A stretch of DNA of 64,000 nucleotides from Candidatus Calditenuaceae archaeon (GTDB lineage: Archaea > Thermoproteota > Nitrososphaeria_A > Caldarchaeales > Calditenuaceae). This document shows, piece after piece, positions 32,560 to 41,961 of this stretch. Position 1 is the stretch's first letter; the number at the start of each line of letters is the position of its first letter. The notes beneath the pieces were generated by a model. That model saw nothing but the letters and a program-made list of their open reading frames with translations, had not been told where the DNA came from and searched no databases. The stretch covers positions 186,001 through 250,000 of the forward strand of contig JANXED010000001.1 of the NCBI GenBank assembly GCA_025058175.1, given 5' to 3'. A program made the position numbers and the translations under genes.

Positions 32560-33773
32560 TCGAGGCCAGGGCGCTCTCGGTGGGGTACGGCGCGAAGGTC
32601 GTGTTGGGTAATGTTGAGCTCGAGGTGCGGCCCGGCGAGCTGACCCTTCTGATCGGGCCCAACGCTTCTGGCAAGTCGACGCTCCTTAAGACGCTGGCAG
32701 GCGTCCTGAAGCCGGTCATGGGCGCGGTCTACGTCTCGGGCTCTGAGCTCCATGGGCTATCGCCCCGGGAGAGGGCGAAGAAGGTGAGCGCGGTCTTCAC
32801 GGGCAGGCCCAATTTAGGCGCGATGACCGTCGAGGAGGTCGTCGCGATGGGGAGGTACCCGTGGACGAACCTGGCCCACCTCCTCTCCGAGGAGGACAGG
32901 AGGGCCGTAGAAGGGGCGATGAAAGACGTGGGGGTCCTCCAGCTGAGGCGCAGGAAGGTCTCTGAGCTCAGCGACGGCCAGTTCCAGCGGGTCATGATCG
33001 CGAGGGCCCTCGCCCAGTCTCCCCGGTGCCTCGTCCTCGACGAACCGACGACCCACCTCGACGTGAGGTCCCGCCTGGAGGTGATGGGGCTGCTCCTCAG
33101 GCTCACGAGGACTAGGGGGATCGCCGCGATCGCCTCGACCCACGAGCTAGAGCTGGCCCTTAGGTTCGCCGACAGGATAGTCGCGATCCTCGACGGTTCG
33201 ATCGTGGTGAGGGACGACCCCGAGGACCTCCTCAGGGAAGAGGCGTTCCTGAGGGGCTTCGGGCTGAACGGAGAGCTCACGATCTCCCCAGCGACCCTCT
33301 CGGTCGAGTTCAGGCGCGGCTCTTCGCAAGGCTCTCCGCGGGTCTTCGTGATCGCGGGGGCCGGGACCGGCTCAAGGGTCTTCAGGGCCTTGACCAGGAG
33401 GGGCGTCAGGGTCCTGACGGGCGTCCTGCACCGGAACGACGTCGACCACCACGTAGCGGCGTCGATGGGGATAGAGGTGATCTCGGAGGAGCCCTTTCAC
33501 CCGATCAGTGAGGCGAGCTACTCGGCTGCGCTCTCGACCGCCCTCGGGTCAGACGCGGTCGTCTACGCTTCGCCCCCCATCGGCCCGTTGAACAGGAGGA
33601 ACGTCGACCTCGCGAAGGAGCTGGTCAGAGCGGGCAGGAGGGTCCTGGTGATGCCCGGGGTCTCGTCGGGACTTGTGAGGGGCGCGGAGGAGGTGGAGGG
33701 CGTGGGGAGGCTGATCGAGGAGCTCGTCGGGGCCGGGGACAGGGTTAAGTGGGCTGAGGCCCGGTCAGGCTGA
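32550..33773 (+). CDS. btuD: ABC transporter ATPase (BtuD-like) with extra C-terminal domain
   Basis: A 407-residue protein. Residues 1-255 are a FecE/BtuD ATPase: Walker A GPNASGKST, a signature ELSDGQFQR (LSDGQ for the usual LSGGQ), Walker B RCLVLDEPTTHLD and the switch His in STHELEL. Residues about 260-407 form a second alpha/beta domain starting RVFVIAGAGTGSRVFRAL with a Rossmann-like Gly loop and ending in a helix. Such tails occur on some archaeal cobalamin ATPases; function unclear, perhaps nucleotide or corrinoid sensing (inference). Confidence 0.88.
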   Translation: MELIEARALSVGYGAKVVLGNVELEVRPGELTLLIGPNASGKSTLLKTLAGVLKPVMGAVYVSGSELHGLSPRERAKKVSAVFTGRPNLGAMTVEEVVAMGRYPWTNLAHLLSEEDRRAVEGAMKDVGVLQLRRRKVSELSDGQFQRVMIARALAQSPRCLVLDEPTTHLDVRSRLEVMGLLLRLTRTRGIAAIASTHELELALRFADRIVAILDGSIVVRDDPEDLLREEAFLRGFGLNGELTISPATLSVEFRRGSSQGSPRVFVIAGAGTGSRVFRALTRRGVRVLTGVLHRNDVDHHVAASMGIEVISEEPFHPISEASYSAALSTALGSDAVVYASPPIGPLNRRNVDLAKELVRAGRRVLVMPGVSSGLVRGAEEVEGVGRLIEELVGAGDRVKWAEARSG

Positions 33774-34424
33774 GTGAGCGGGCTGCCGCGGCACTACGTC
33801 GGGTTCTTCGAGCTCGTCCAGGGGGCGCTCTCGAGGCTCGTGAGGCTGGAGCACCTCCACGTCTCAGGACCGGTGAGGGTCTGCGCCGCCGACGCCTCGT
33901 ACTCTGACGGGGTGGGGAGGGCCGGGTGCGTGGTGGTGAGCCTGCCCGACTGGAGGGTCATCGAGGAGAGGTCGGCTGAGCTGGAGGTCCTCTTCCCGTA
34001 CGTTCCAGGCCTCCTCTTCCTCAGGGAGGGGCCCTTAGTCGTCGAGTGCGTCAGCGGACTGAGGGAGGAGTTCTCGGTCCTCGTGGTGAACGGCCACGGC
34101 GTCGCACACCCAAGGCGCGCTGGGCTCGCGTCGGTCGTAGGGCTGCTCCTCTCGGTCCCGACCGTCGGCGTCGCGGGTTCCCTGCTGGTCGGAGAGGCGA
34201 GGTGGAGGGGCTCGGTGGGCGACGTGGTCCTAAGAAACGAGGTGGTCGGCAGGTGCTACAGGACGCCGGGAGGAGAAGAGTACTTCGTCAGCCCGGGCCA
34301 CCTCACGGACCTCGAGACCGTCGACGAGCTATTGGACCTCACTGGGATGAGGCTTCACGAGCTGGTGGGACTGGCGGACCTCATCGCCTCTCGCTGGAGG
34401 CCCTCGCGACCAGCTGGGGCTTGA
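33774..34424 (+). CDS. nfi: Endonuclease V-like protein with altered active-site residues
   Basis: A 216-residue endonuclease V fold. Recognisable are AADASY (first Asp, residue 40), FPYVPGLLFLREGP (Glu 85), HGVAHPRRAGLAS, SVPTVGVA and FVSPGH. In EndoV enzymes the middle motif is DGHG and the strand after PT-x-GVA carries a lysine. Here they are NGHG (Asn 106) and GVAGS (Gly 135). The usual TTKYRLPEP end is missing. EndoV nicks next to deaminated bases; this copy may be weak, changed in specificity or a binder only. GTG start directly after btuD. Confidence 0.82.
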   Translation: MSGLPRHYVGFFELVQGALSRLVRLEHLHVSGPVRVCAADASYSDGVGRAGCVVVSLPDWRVIEERSAELEVLFPYVPGLLFLREGPLVVECVSGLREEFSVLVVNGHGVAHPRRAGLASVVGLLLSVPTVGVAGSLLVGEARWRGSVGDVVLRNEVVGRCYRTPGGEEYFVSPGHLTDLETVDELLDLTGMRLHELVGLADLIASRWRPSRPAGA

Positions 34425-35358
34425 GTTGCCCGAGCTTCACGCCCTCCACGAACCTCACCGCCTCAAGGGCCGCCATGCACCCGAACCCCGCCGCGGTTAT
34501 CGCCTGCTTGTACTTCTTGTCATGGACGTCGCCCGCCGCGAAGACCCCGTCGACGCTCGTCTTGACGAATTCCCTCGTTACGATGTAACCCTCCTCGTCG
34601 AGCTCGACCCAGCCCCTCAGGAACTCGGTGGCCGGCGCGTGTCCGATCGCGACGAAGACCGCGTCGCACTCGATCACGCTGGTCTCTCCGGTCTTCACGT
34701 TCCTCACCCTCACGGCCCTCACCTTCACGTCCCCGAGGATCTCCTCGACGACGCTGTTCCACACGAATGATATCTTCGGGTTGGCGAAGGCCCTGTCCTG
34801 CATCGCCTTCGAGGCCCTCAGCCTGTCCCTCCTGTGGATAACCGTCACCCTCTCGGCGAGGTTCGCGCAGAATAGGGCGTACTCCATGGCCGAGTCGCCC
34901 CCGCCCACCACCACTATGTTCTTCGCGCCCTTGAAGAGCGGGGCGTCGCAGGTCGCGCAGCTCGAGACTCCCCTCCCGATGAACCTCTTCTCGGACTCGA
35001 GGCCGAGCCACTTGGAGGCCGCTCCGGTCGCGACGACGATCGAGAGCGCCGAATACTCCGAGTCTCCGGCGTAGACCTTGAACGGGTACGTCGAGAGGTC
35101 CAACGCCCTCACGTCCTCGTAGACCACCTCCGCGCCAGCCCGTTCCGCCTGTTCCCTCATCCTGTCCATCAGGTCCGGCCCGTTCACGCCATCTGGGAAT
35201 CCCGGGAAGTTCTCGACTACCGTCGTGAGCATCAGCTGGCCTCCAGGGGTCACGCCCGCTATCATCAGCGTCTTCATTCCGGCCCTTGCGGCGTAGATCG
35301 CTGCCGTGCAGCCCGCGGGCCCCGACCCGATCACGACGACGTCGTAGGGCTCGGTCAC
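34381..35358 (-). CDS. trxB: Thioredoxin reductase
   Basis: A 325-residue low-molecular-weight thioredoxin reductase. It has FAD-binding GSGPAGCTAAIYAARAG, the redox pair in SSCATCDAPLF, the NAD(P)-binding GGGDSAMEYALF and the closing FAAGDVHDKKYKQAITAAG. It reduces thioredoxin (candidate at 42985). GTG 35358 lies about 29 nt from a TATA-like box. Its C-terminal 14 codons overlap the convergent endonuclease V-like gene. Confidence 0.95.
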   Translation of the reverse strand: MTEPYDVVVIGSGPAGCTAAIYAARAGMKTLMIAGVTPGGQLMLTTVVENFPGFPDGVNGPDLMDRMREQAERAGAEVVYEDVRALDLSTYPFKVYAGDSEYSALSIVVATGAASKWLGLESEKRFIGRGVSSCATCDAPLFKGAKNIVVVGGGDSAMEYALFCANLAERVTVIHRRDRLRASKAMQDRAFANPKISFVWNSVVEEILGDVKVRAVRVRNVKTGETSVIECDAVFVAIGHAPATEFLRGWVELDEEGYIVTREFVKTSVDGVFAAGDVHDKKYKQAITAAGFGCMAALEAVRFVEGVKLGQLKPQLVARASSERR

Positions 35359-35383
35359 CGGGCCGTCACCGTCCCGTGGGCTC

Positions 35384-35393
35384 TATTAAACCT
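35384..35393 (-). promoter_or_regulatory. TATA-like box of trxB
   Basis: GGTTTAATAG on the minus strand, centred about 30 nt before the GTG start at 35358. Confidence 0.6.
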
Positions 35394-35566
35394 CCTCAGG
35401 GCCGTCCGGTGCGGTACATACGACGCGGTCCCTGTTGAGCGCGTGTCCGGCTCACCGCGGCGATGGCGGGCGCCCGGTCAGGAACCCTGGCCAGCGTAGG
35501 AAGGCGATGCGGAGCCGCTCATCGCTGTCAGAAGTCTTATAATTCCATGGTTCCCGAGTGTTCGGA

Positions 35567-35875
35567 ATGACTCCCCAGGGAGGAGTGGTCGATCCAGGGC
35601 TGGTGGCCTCGATCATTTGGTTCGCGATCGGGTTCGGGGCGGGGATGTTCGTCATCCGCTTCTGGGCGGTGGTGCTGGCCGCGATAATCGTGGCGCTGAT
35701 AGCCCCTCTGATCCTCGCTCCCCTCGGCGTCACCCTAAGCCCCGAGCTCGTAATAGGCACGGCGGTCGGCGGCGTCGAGTGGTTCGCGAGGTTCCTGGTA
35801 TCCAGGGCGCCGATGTTCGCCGGGTTCATCGTCGGGCTGGTCCTGAGTCTGTTCCTAAAGTTCCTCAGGGGCTGA
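35567..35875 (+). CDS. Small hydrophobic membrane protein, unknown
   Basis: A 102-residue protein with about three hydrophobic stretches (residues 13-32, 33-55 and 75-99) and a basic end KFLRG. The stretch IGFGAGMFVIRFWAVVLAAIIVALI is almost uninterrupted membrane sequence. No family recognised. ATG 35567 follows a CTTATAATT box by about 30 nt; the in-frame GTG at 35558 is less likely. Monocistronic. Confidence 0.65.
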   Translation: MTPQGGVVDPGLVASIIWFAIGFGAGMFVIRFWAVVLAAIIVALIAPLILAPLGVTLSPELVIGTAVGGVEWFARFLVSRAPMFAGFIVGLVLSLFLKFLRG

Positions 35876-35951
35876 GCGGGCAGGAAGAGGTCGGGGCTGA
35901 GTCTCAACCCGGCTGAAGACGTTTAATGTGGGTCCATGCGGCGAAGAGGGG

Positions 35952-36884
35952 ATGAGGTGCGTCCGCTGTGGCAGCGAGGGTGCGAGGTACGCGCTCTCCT
36001 TCGCGAGGGCAGCGTTCTGCAGGGAGTGCTACGTCTCCCGCTTCGAGAGGAAGCTGAGGTCGACGGTCCTGAAGTACGGCATGCATAGGGTGATGAGGAG
36101 GACGCTGGTCGCGGTCTCAGGGGGGAAGGACAGCGTCGCGCTGCTCGCGGGCCTCAAGAGGGCCTTCGGGGACCTGGACCTGACCGCGCTCTACATCGAC
36201 CTCGGCATACCGAACTACTCTGAGAGGTCAGAGGAGGTGGTGAGGAGGGTCTGCGAGCGGCTCGGCGTCCCTCTGATGGTTCACGAACTCAAGTCCTCCG
36301 AGGGCGTCTCTATACCCGAGCTCGCGGTCGGTAGGTTCAGGAGGAAGCCCTGTGCGGTCTGCGGGACCGTGAAGAGGCACGTCCTGAACAGGATCGCGGT
36401 CGAGAACGGGTTCGACACGGTCGCGACGGGCCACAACCTCGACGACACGGTCGAGGTCCTCTTCGAGCTCTACAGGAGGGGCCTTCTGGAGGAGGCCGCG
36501 AGGCTGAGGCCGGTACTCCTGGGCAACGGAGCGAACCTCGCGAACAGGGTTAAGCCGCTCTTCGAGATGACCGACGAGGAGGACCTCTACTACGTCGACG
36601 CCCTCGAGCTGGAGCACGTCGACTCCTGGTGCCCTTTGGTCAGGGGATCCCGAATGGTCTCGAGGAAGCAGCTCGTCCTCGAGATCGAGTCCAAAATACC
36701 CGGGTTCAGGCACACCCTCCTCAAGGCACACGTCAAGAGGGTCCTTCCGCTCCTCGACGCGGCCGTCCCGAGGGTAGAGACTAGGCCCTGCAAGTCCTGT
36801 GGTCAGCCGACGACCTCCGACGTCTGTGCTTACTGCAGGACGGTCACAGGCTTGAAGGCTAGGGCCCCTGGCCCTGGCGGCTGA
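35952..36884 (+). CDS. ttuA: tRNA 2-thiolation enzyme, TtuA/NcsA (Ncs6) family
   Basis: A 310-residue PP-loop ATPase. An N-terminal zinc finger (CVRCG...CRECY), the PP-loop VSGGKDSVALL, the CAVCG pair after RKP, ATGHNLDDT and a C-terminal zinc finger (CKSCG...CAYC) match TtuA/Ncs6. The enzyme thiolates a tRNA uridine (position 54 or 34), usually with a Fe-S cluster held by three cysteines. ATG 35952 is placed by a GTTTAATG box about 30 nt upstream. The 3' end overlaps the convergent lrp gene by 26 bases. Confidence 0.93.
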   Translation: MRCVRCGSEGARYALSFARAAFCRECYVSRFERKLRSTVLKYGMHRVMRRTLVAVSGGKDSVALLAGLKRAFGDLDLTALYIDLGIPNYSERSEEVVRRVCERLGVPLMVHELKSSEGVSIPELAVGRFRRKPCAVCGTVKRHVLNRIAVENGFDTVATGHNLDDTVEVLFELYRRGLLEEAARLRPVLLGNGANLANRVKPLFEMTDEEDLYYVDALELEHVDSWCPLVRGSRMVSRKQLVLEIESKIPGFRHTLLKAHVKRVLPLLDAAVPRVETRPCKSCGQPTTSDVCAYCRTVTGLKARAPGPGG

Positions 36885-37347
36885 GCTGGGCGCTCGGGGA
36901 GACCAGCTGGTACCTCACCTCGGACTTGAGGACCCTCGTTGTGACGAAGACGTGGACCTCCCTCACCCCCTCGATCCTCCTGACCGCGCTCACCCTCCCC
37001 TGGAGGTCCTGCAGGTCGGTCCCGAAGACGACAGCGATCAGGTCGTACTCGCCGCTCAGCTGGTAGACGTTCGTGACCTCCCTCATGCCGATCAACCTCT
37101 CCGCGACCGACTCCAACCTCCCCGGCTCGACCTTGATCATCAGGGCCGCCGATACCGTCAGGCCTAGGGCCCTCGGGTCGAGCAGGACCGTGAACCTCCT
37201 GATCACGCCGTTCCTCATCAGCCTCCTGATCCTGTACCGGATCGTGTTCTGGTGGACGCCAAGCCTTCGCGCAATCTCCGCCGCGGTCCTCCTCGAGTCC
37301 TCCTGGAGGGCGTCGATGATCCTCGCGTCGAGCTCGTCGATCTTCAA
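36859..37347 (-). CDS. Lrp/AsnC-family transcriptional regulator
   Basis: A 162-residue regulator. The N-terminal HTH (DELDARIIDALQEDSRRTAAEIARRLGVHQNTIRYRIRRL) is typical, and a RAM/ligand domain follows (VTNVYQLSGEYDLIAVV). The C-terminal 20 residues form an extra Ser/Gln-rich tail. Lrp proteins control amino-acid and central metabolism genes. The neighbours do not identify the target. ATG 37347 starts exactly at the HTH. Confidence 0.93.
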   Translation of the reverse strand: MKIDELDARIIDALQEDSRRTAAEIARRLGVHQNTIRYRIRRLMRNGVIRRFTVLLDPRALGLTVSAALMIKVEPGRLESVAERLIGMREVTNVYQLSGEYDLIAVVFGTDLQDLQGRVSAVRRIEGVREVHVFVTTRVLKSEVRYQLVSPSAQLSRQGQGP

Positions 37348-37440
37348 CCCCGGACTGACTTCCGGCCGGCAGGATTTAGCTTCACGGACCTCCAGGAGCG
37401 CGATCGGCTCCGAGGAATGGGGCGCAGCGCGTCCTCAGGA

Positions 37441-37447
37441 TTTATAT
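37441..37447 (+). promoter_or_regulatory. TATA box of atpB
   Basis: TTTATAT centred 27 nt before ATG 37471. It fixes that ATG over the in-frame GTG at 37462 and shows that atpB has its own promoter. Confidence 0.65.
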
Positions 37448-37470
37448 GGTGAGCGGATCCGGTGGGGCCG

Positions 37471-38877
<1,407 letters not shown>

Positions 38878-38887
38878 CCTCCGGGTT

Positions 38888-40138
38888 GTGCTGCTGCAGC
38901 TTACTCTCTCACAGAAGGAGACCAACCACGCCCGATACCACGACCTGATCCTGTCCGCCGCGAAGTCCTGGAGCAGGGTCGAGGTCCACGCGGACGGCCA
39001 TAGGGTCCCGGTGCAGTGGTTCCCAGAGGTCGAGTCCAGATGGGCCCTGGTCACTCTCTACTCTAGGGGAGATCCGGTCAAGGTCACGGAGTCCGGCGTG
39101 GAGGTTGAGGTCTCGGCGAGGTATTCGGCCGAGGGCGTCGTGGACCCGAGCTCGAGGCTGAGGGTGAGCGTCACCAACGATGAGGTCACGGTCTTCACCG
39201 ACCACCTGTCCACCGTGCCTTCGTTCGTCGCCGCGGGCGAGGTCCTTGGGCTGGTCATGTGGCCCCGGGCCTTGGAGGCGCGGTCCGTTCTGAGGTCGCC
39301 TCCCCGCTCTGTGCTGAGGCTGAGGCCGGACTCCGTGAGCTCGGTGACGGAGGGCTTACCGGAGCAAGGTGAGACGGCGACCGTGACGGCGCAGGGGTTG
39401 CTCGAGGCCATCGAGGACTCGGTCGTTCGGAACGTCGGAGACCGGTGCGCGGTCGGGCTCTCGGGAGGGCTGGACAGCGGCCTCATCCTGAAGCTGGTCG
39501 CGGAGCGGAAGAGGGGCGCGGTCGCGGTGACCGTTGGAGTCAGGGGCTCGGAGGACCTCGAGAGGGCGAGGCGGGTCGCGGAGAAGCTCGGCGTCGATCA
39601 CGTAACCCACGAGCTCTCTGAGGAAGAGGTCGTCGCGGCCGCGGCTTACGTCAGGCGGGCGATGGGCCTGAAGAGCCCGATGTGCGTCTCACTCGGCGTG
39701 ATCAACCACGTCTGCGCCTCCCTCGCGAAGTCGCTGGGTAGGACTCAATTGGTAGTTGGGCAGGGAGCGGACGAGCTCTTCGGAGGTTACGCGAAGTACG
39801 TCGGGGCCCTCGAGGAGGGCGGATACCAGGCCCTGGACAGCGCGATGAGGTCGGACCTGAGGGAGCTCTGGAGGCAGGGGATCGTCAGGGACTACGTCTC
39901 CGCGGCGTTAGGTGGAGTCACGCTCACGGCCCCTTACCTCGACCCTAGGGTCGTGGAGCTCGCGAGGGCGGCGCCGGCGGAGCTCAAGGTGAGAGGCTCG
40001 GAGAGGAAGGTCCTCCTGAGGGGGGCCGCGAGGCTCGCCTCCGTGCCCGAGGAGGTCTGGAGGGCCGAGAAGAGGGCCGCGCAGTACAGCACCGGCGTCG
40101 AGAAGGTCGTGAGGAGGTGGTTGAGGCGCACGGTTTAA
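38888..40138 (+). CDS. Asparagine-synthetase-like protein lacking the glutaminase active site
   Basis: A 416-residue protein. Residues about 170-410 form an asparagine synthetase-type ATP pyrophosphatase domain: PP-loop VGLSGGLDSGLIL, VGQGADELFGGYAKY and the APYLDPRVVELARA helix. The N-terminal 160 residues look like a degraded glutaminase region (VTVFTDHLSTVPSFVA). They do not begin with the catalytic Cys 2 and have a different start. It may use free ammonia or activate another substrate. GTG 38888 is ten bases after atpB, so co-transcription is likely. Confidence 0.8.
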   Translation: MLLQLTLSQKETNHARYHDLILSAAKSWSRVEVHADGHRVPVQWFPEVESRWALVTLYSRGDPVKVTESGVEVEVSARYSAEGVVDPSSRLRVSVTNDEVTVFTDHLSTVPSFVAAGEVLGLVMWPRALEARSVLRSPPRSVLRLRPDSVSSVTEGLPEQGETATVTAQGLLEAIEDSVVRNVGDRCAVGLSGGLDSGLILKLVAERKRGAVAVTVGVRGSEDLERARRVAEKLGVDHVTHELSEEEVVAAAAYVRRAMGLKSPMCVSLGVINHVCASLAKSLGRTQLVVGQGADELFGGYAKYVGALEEGGYQALDSAMRSDLRELWRQGIVRDYVSAALGGVTLTAPYLDPRVVELARAAPAELKVRGSERKVLLRGAARLASVPEEVWRAEKRAAQYSTGVEKVVRRWLRRTV

Positions 40139-40140
40139 TT
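40134..40140 (+). promoter_or_regulatory. TATA-like box of 52-residue gene
   Basis: TTTAATT, centred 26 nt before the GTG at 40163; it overlaps the stop codon of the preceding gene. Confidence 0.55.
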
Positions 40141-40162
40141 CGGGTCCCAATGGGTTCGGGGC

Positions 40163-40321
40163 GTGGAGCGGTTTGAGGACCCGCTGATCAGGAGGCTGAA
40201 GGGGCCTTCGCCGGTCTTGCCATCTGACATCGAGCTGCTAGTGAGGGAGGTCGCCGCGCTGAAGGAGGAGGTCAAGAGGATCAAGAGGGCGCTGGCCGAG
40301 GCGGGCATCAAGATAGACTAG
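40163..40321 (+). CDS. 52-residue coiled-coil protein (small, easily missed)
   Basis: A short open frame starting at GTG 40163 and ending at TAG 40321. Its product begins VERFEDPLIRRLKGPSPVLPSD and ends in a perfect charged heptad helix, LLVREVAALKEEVKRIKRALAEAG. A TATA-like box is 26 nt before the GTG, matching the leaderless pattern of neighbouring genes. Codon usage (AGG Arg, GAG Glu) is that of real genes here. The last 14 bases overlap the convergent nuclease gene. Function unknown; a small oligomerisation or adaptor protein is plausible. Confidence 0.65.
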   Translation: MERFEDPLIRRLKGPSPVLPSDIELLVREVAALKEEVKRIKRALAEAGIKID

Positions 40322-40868
40322 GCAGGTCCGGGTAGAGCCGGTTGAGGAGCGTCCTCAGCCTCTTTGCCACCGAGAGCGTGAGCGAGACGTCCTCCCTGCA
40401 GTGCCTGAGTATCTTCGTCATGCTGGCCTTGTCCCCCAGTAGCGCCGCTTCGTAGAGGTAGGGGACGTCGGCGCCCGTAGTCGGCTCGGCCCGCCTCAAC
40501 CCGAGGAACCGGGCGACGTTCGTGAGTGAGCTGTTGCTCAACTTCATCTGTCTCTCGACCAGGTCGGCGAGGTCGATGTGCCTCGGGTTGTAGAGCGGCC
40601 CGGGGTCGACGCCCAGCTTGACCGCCCTAGAGGCGAGCCAGGGCACGTCGAACTCCCTCCCCCTCCAGGTGAAGAGCAGGTGCGCCTTGCCTAGGTCGGT
40701 CACGACCCTGCTCAGCACGGACTTCTCCTCCGCCTGCCTCCTGACCACGTAGGCCCTCAACCTCTCCGTCCAGTAGTCCCCGATTACCGCGCAGACCAAG
40801 TGCCCCTCGTCCGCGTGGAGCGACGTCGTCTCGATGTCCAGCGCGACGACGACCGGCCTGACCCTCAA
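40308..40868 (-). CDS. DnaQ-like/RNase H-fold 3'-5' exonuclease
   Basis: A 186-residue protein with the exonuclease I motif VALDIETTSL (the DxE pair), a motif near FTWRGREFDVPWLASRA, HIDLADL, and a late REDVSLTL (motif III-like Asp). It resembles the YprB/ribonuclease-H-like exonuclease group. It should degrade DNA or RNA from the 3' end using two metal ions. TTG 40868 is chosen because a CTTATTATC box lies 27 nt upstream and because the preceding residues are not family-like. Confidence 0.82.
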   Translation of the reverse strand: MRVRPVVVALDIETTSLHADEGHLVCAVIGDYWTERLRAYVVRRQAEEKSVLSRVVTDLGKAHLLFTWRGREFDVPWLASRAVKLGVDPGPLYNPRHIDLADLVERQMKLSNSSLTNVARFLGLRRAEPTTGADVPYLYEAALLGDKASMTKILRHCREDVSLTLSVAKRLRTLLNRLYPDLPSLS

Positions 40869-40890
40869 CGCGGGCCGAAGGGCCCTGACT

Positions 40891-40898
40891 GATAATAA
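40891..40898 (-). promoter_or_regulatory. TATA-like box of exonuclease gene
   Basis: TTATTATC on the minus strand, centred 27 nt before the TTG at 40868. The divergent flippase-like gene has its own box at 40938-40947. Confidence 0.5.
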
Positions 40899-40965
40899 GG
40901 TTGGGGCGCCGGCCGTCGGCCGCCGCACCTGGTTCGCTCAAATACCTCAAGTCGCCTCGAATCCG

Positions 40966-41961
40966 ATGCATCGGGGTCGTGACTTGGAACGGAGGGAGCT
41001 GAAGCTCTCGGTGGCGGGCGCCGCGGTCGCGGTAGCAATCCTCCTCGCGCTGGCGAGGGCCTCGGGCGTCGACCTCACGGACCTCTGCTCGGTCCCTCCG
41101 CACCTGCTCGGGTTCTCCGTCGCGGTCGCGGTCCTCAGGCTGGCTGCCCAGGGCCTCAGGTTCTACCTGGTGGTAAGGGCTGTCGGAAGGGTCGGCGTAG
41201 GCCTCAGGGAGGCGATCGTGATGAGGGGGGCGAGCGAGTTCTTCGCGCTCACGACCGTGCCCTTCGTCGCCGATGAGGTCGCAAGGGCCGCGATGCTCGC
41301 GAGGAGGGGCGAGAGGCCCGTGGCCGCGTTCTGGATCGCCGCCGCGGAGCTCGTCGTCGACGTCGCGGTCTCCGCGCCCCTCGCGGCGGTCGCGGGCCTT
41401 TACGCGGCCGCGGTCGGCTCGTGGGCGATCGCTTCGGCGGTCCTAGCAGTCTCGGTCCTGCAGCTCACGGGCGTCTCGCTGCTCACCTACTATGCGGGCA
41501 AGCACGGACAGGGCTCTCCCGGGAGGCTCTCGATCCTGTTGCCACCGGCCTTCAGGAGGCGGATGGGCGAAGGCGTCTCGGAGATGAGGCGAGTCTTAGG
41601 ACCACTCGCTGACCCCGGCTTCCTCCCTAAGACCGCGGCCGTCGCGTTCGCTTCGTTGGCGGTCGCGACTCTCCCCTCCCTCGTCCTCGCGGCCCTACTG
41701 GGAGACCTCTCGGCTGAAGGGCTGACCAAAAGCCTCCTCTCGACGATGGCTGGGAACGCGTTGGGTGTCCTCCCGGTCTCGGTCGGTGGCGCTGGCGTGA
41801 CGGAAGCGGGCGTCTTCCTCTACGCCTCTGGAGTCTACGGCGTCGGGGACTGGGAGGTGGTCCTGAGGTGGAGGCTCCTCACCTACTACCTCACGCTCGG
41901 GATGACCGGAGCTCTCCTCGCCCTGTACCTCCTCGGCCTGAGGAGGCTCGGTCGAACCTGA
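40966..41961 (+). CDS. Flippase-like membrane protein (UPF0104/AglD-MprF flippase type)
   Basis: A 332-residue polytopic protein with about seven or eight hydrophobic helices. Family-like features are RLAAQGLRFYLVVRAVGRVGVGLREAI, FFALTTVPFVADEVARAAML and the late GNALGVLPVSVGGAGVTEAG motif, a hallmark of the lysylphosphatidylglycerol synthase-flippase family. The substrate is probably a lipid or lipid-linked sugar. ATG 40966 is placed by a CTCAAATACC box. Its C-terminus overlaps the convergent BtuF-like gene by 71 bases. Confidence 0.85.
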   Translation: MHRGRDLERRELKLSVAGAAVAVAILLALARASGVDLTDLCSVPPHLLGFSVAVAVLRLAAQGLRFYLVVRAVGRVGVGLREAIVMRGASEFFALTTVPFVADEVARAAMLARRGERPVAAFWIAAAELVVDVAVSAPLAAVAGLYAAAVGSWAIASAVLAVSVLQLTGVSLLTYYAGKHGQGSPGRLSILLPPAFRRRMGEGVSEMRRVLGPLADPGFLPKTAAVAFASLAVATLPSLVLAALLGDLSAEGLTKSLLSTMAGNALGVLPVSVGGAGVTEAGVFLYASGVYGVGDWEVVLRWRLLTYYLTLGMTGALLALYLLGLRRLGRT

